The notes beneath the pieces were generated by a model. The model was given only the letters and a program-made list of their open reading frames with translations, did no database searches and was not told where the DNA came from. Below are positions 5,446-5,810 of a stretch of DNA of 5,810 bases, in pieces. The stretch comes from an uncultured Pseudomonadales bacterium (GTDB lineage: Bacteria > Pseudomonadota > Gammaproteobacteria > Pseudomonadales > Porticoccaceae). The stretch covers positions 1 through 5,810 of the forward strand of contig CAJQJT010000061.1 in assembly GCA_905478725.1 (NCBI GenBank), written 5' to 3'. Each line of letters starts with the position of its first letter. Position 1 is the first letter of the stretch. The position numbers and the translations under genes were made by a program.

Positions 5446-5810
5446 CTAAACCGATGTTAAGGCATTTTCTAGGCTGTCCACATCGTCAGTAGAGAGCGAC
5501 TTCAAGTTGCGATCTATTCGCTTAGAGAGGCCGTTGAGTACCCGACCCGGACCACATTCGATAAGCATTTCGGCGCCGCCAGCGGCAAGCCCATTAACAC
5601 AGTCAACCCAGAGCACCGGCTTGTAGATTTGCTCGAGCATCAATGTCTTGATGGCCTGAGGATCCGCCTCAGCCTGAGCGTTAACATTGTGAATAATTTT
5701 AATCTGCGGAGCCCTAAAAGTGGTTGCTTCAACCAGCTCGGCTAAATTATCTGCCGCAGGACGCATCAGTGAGGTATGGAAAGGTGCGCTAACCGGTAGT
5801 TCAACCGCAC
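5446..5810 (-). CDS. fabD: Malonyl-CoA:ACP transacylase, C-terminal part (5' end outside window)
   Basis: FabD transfers the malonyl group from CoA to ACP, supplying the extender unit for fatty acid synthesis. The window holds the last 120 residues of a protein normally about 310 long. The frame is open to the window edge, and the ATG at 5766 is internal. The visible start, AVELPVSAPFHTSLMRPAAD, contains the catalytic histidine (fragment residue 11; H201 in E. coli). A glutamine 49 residues later (EQIYKPV, residue 60) matches E. coli Q250. The ECGPGRVLNGLSKR block is the conserved glycine-rich C-terminal segment. The catalytic serine (GHSLGE motif) lies outside the window. The position directly upstream of fabG is the standard one. 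Confidence 0.95.
   Translation of the reverse strand, partial: AVELPVSAPFHTSLMRPAADNLAELVEATTFRAPQIKIIHNVNAQAEADPQAIKTLMLEQIYKPVLWVDCVNGLAAGGAEMLIECGPGRVLNGLSKRIDRNLKSLSTDDVDSLENALTSV

Overview
The window is ordinary chromosomal housekeeping DNA of a gammaproteobacterium, at roughly 50% G+C by eye. It holds most of the conserved fatty-acid-synthesis cluster, all on the minus strand. Reading in the direction of transcription (high to low coordinates) the order is fabD (3' part), fabG, acpP, pabC, mltG, tmk, holB. At the low-coordinate end, the 3' part of fhs (formate-tetrahydrofolate ligase) lies on the plus strand and converges on holB. The gene order and the close match of FabG, AcpP and PabC to Escherichia coli-type proteins point to Gammaproteobacteria. 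Moderate G+C together with fhs would suit a marine lineage such as the SAR92/Cellvibrionales group, but that placement is only a guess.

Layout: 2-421 (+) is the fhs 3' end. 422-561 is the convergent intergenic region, with a long hairpin whose loop carries a 9-nt tandem repeat. 562-1497 (-) is holB, 1497-2123 (-) tmk, 2198-3241 (-) mltG and 3235-4086 (-) pabC. 4087-4255 is intergenic, with a structured leader in front of pabC and a strong terminator behind acpP. 4256-4489 (-) is acpP. 4490-4652 is intergenic, with a weak terminator behind fabG and a good acpP promoter. 4653-5396 (-) is fabG and 5446-5810 (-) is the fabD 3' part.

FabD loads malonyl groups onto ACP (AcpP), and FabG reduces the resulting 3-ketoacyl-ACP. 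PabC completes p-aminobenzoate for folate, MltG cuts nascent peptidoglycan, Tmk makes dTDP and HolB is the delta' subunit of the DNA polymerase III clamp loader. The pabC-mltG and tmk-holB junctions overlap, suggesting translational coupling.

The main departure from the textbook cluster is that fabF, normally between acpP and pabC, is absent. In its place is a short spacer with a bidirectional intrinsic terminator and a perfect 9-bp inverted repeat just upstream of pabC. No mobile element, CRISPR array, RNA gene or evidently new multi-gene system was seen.
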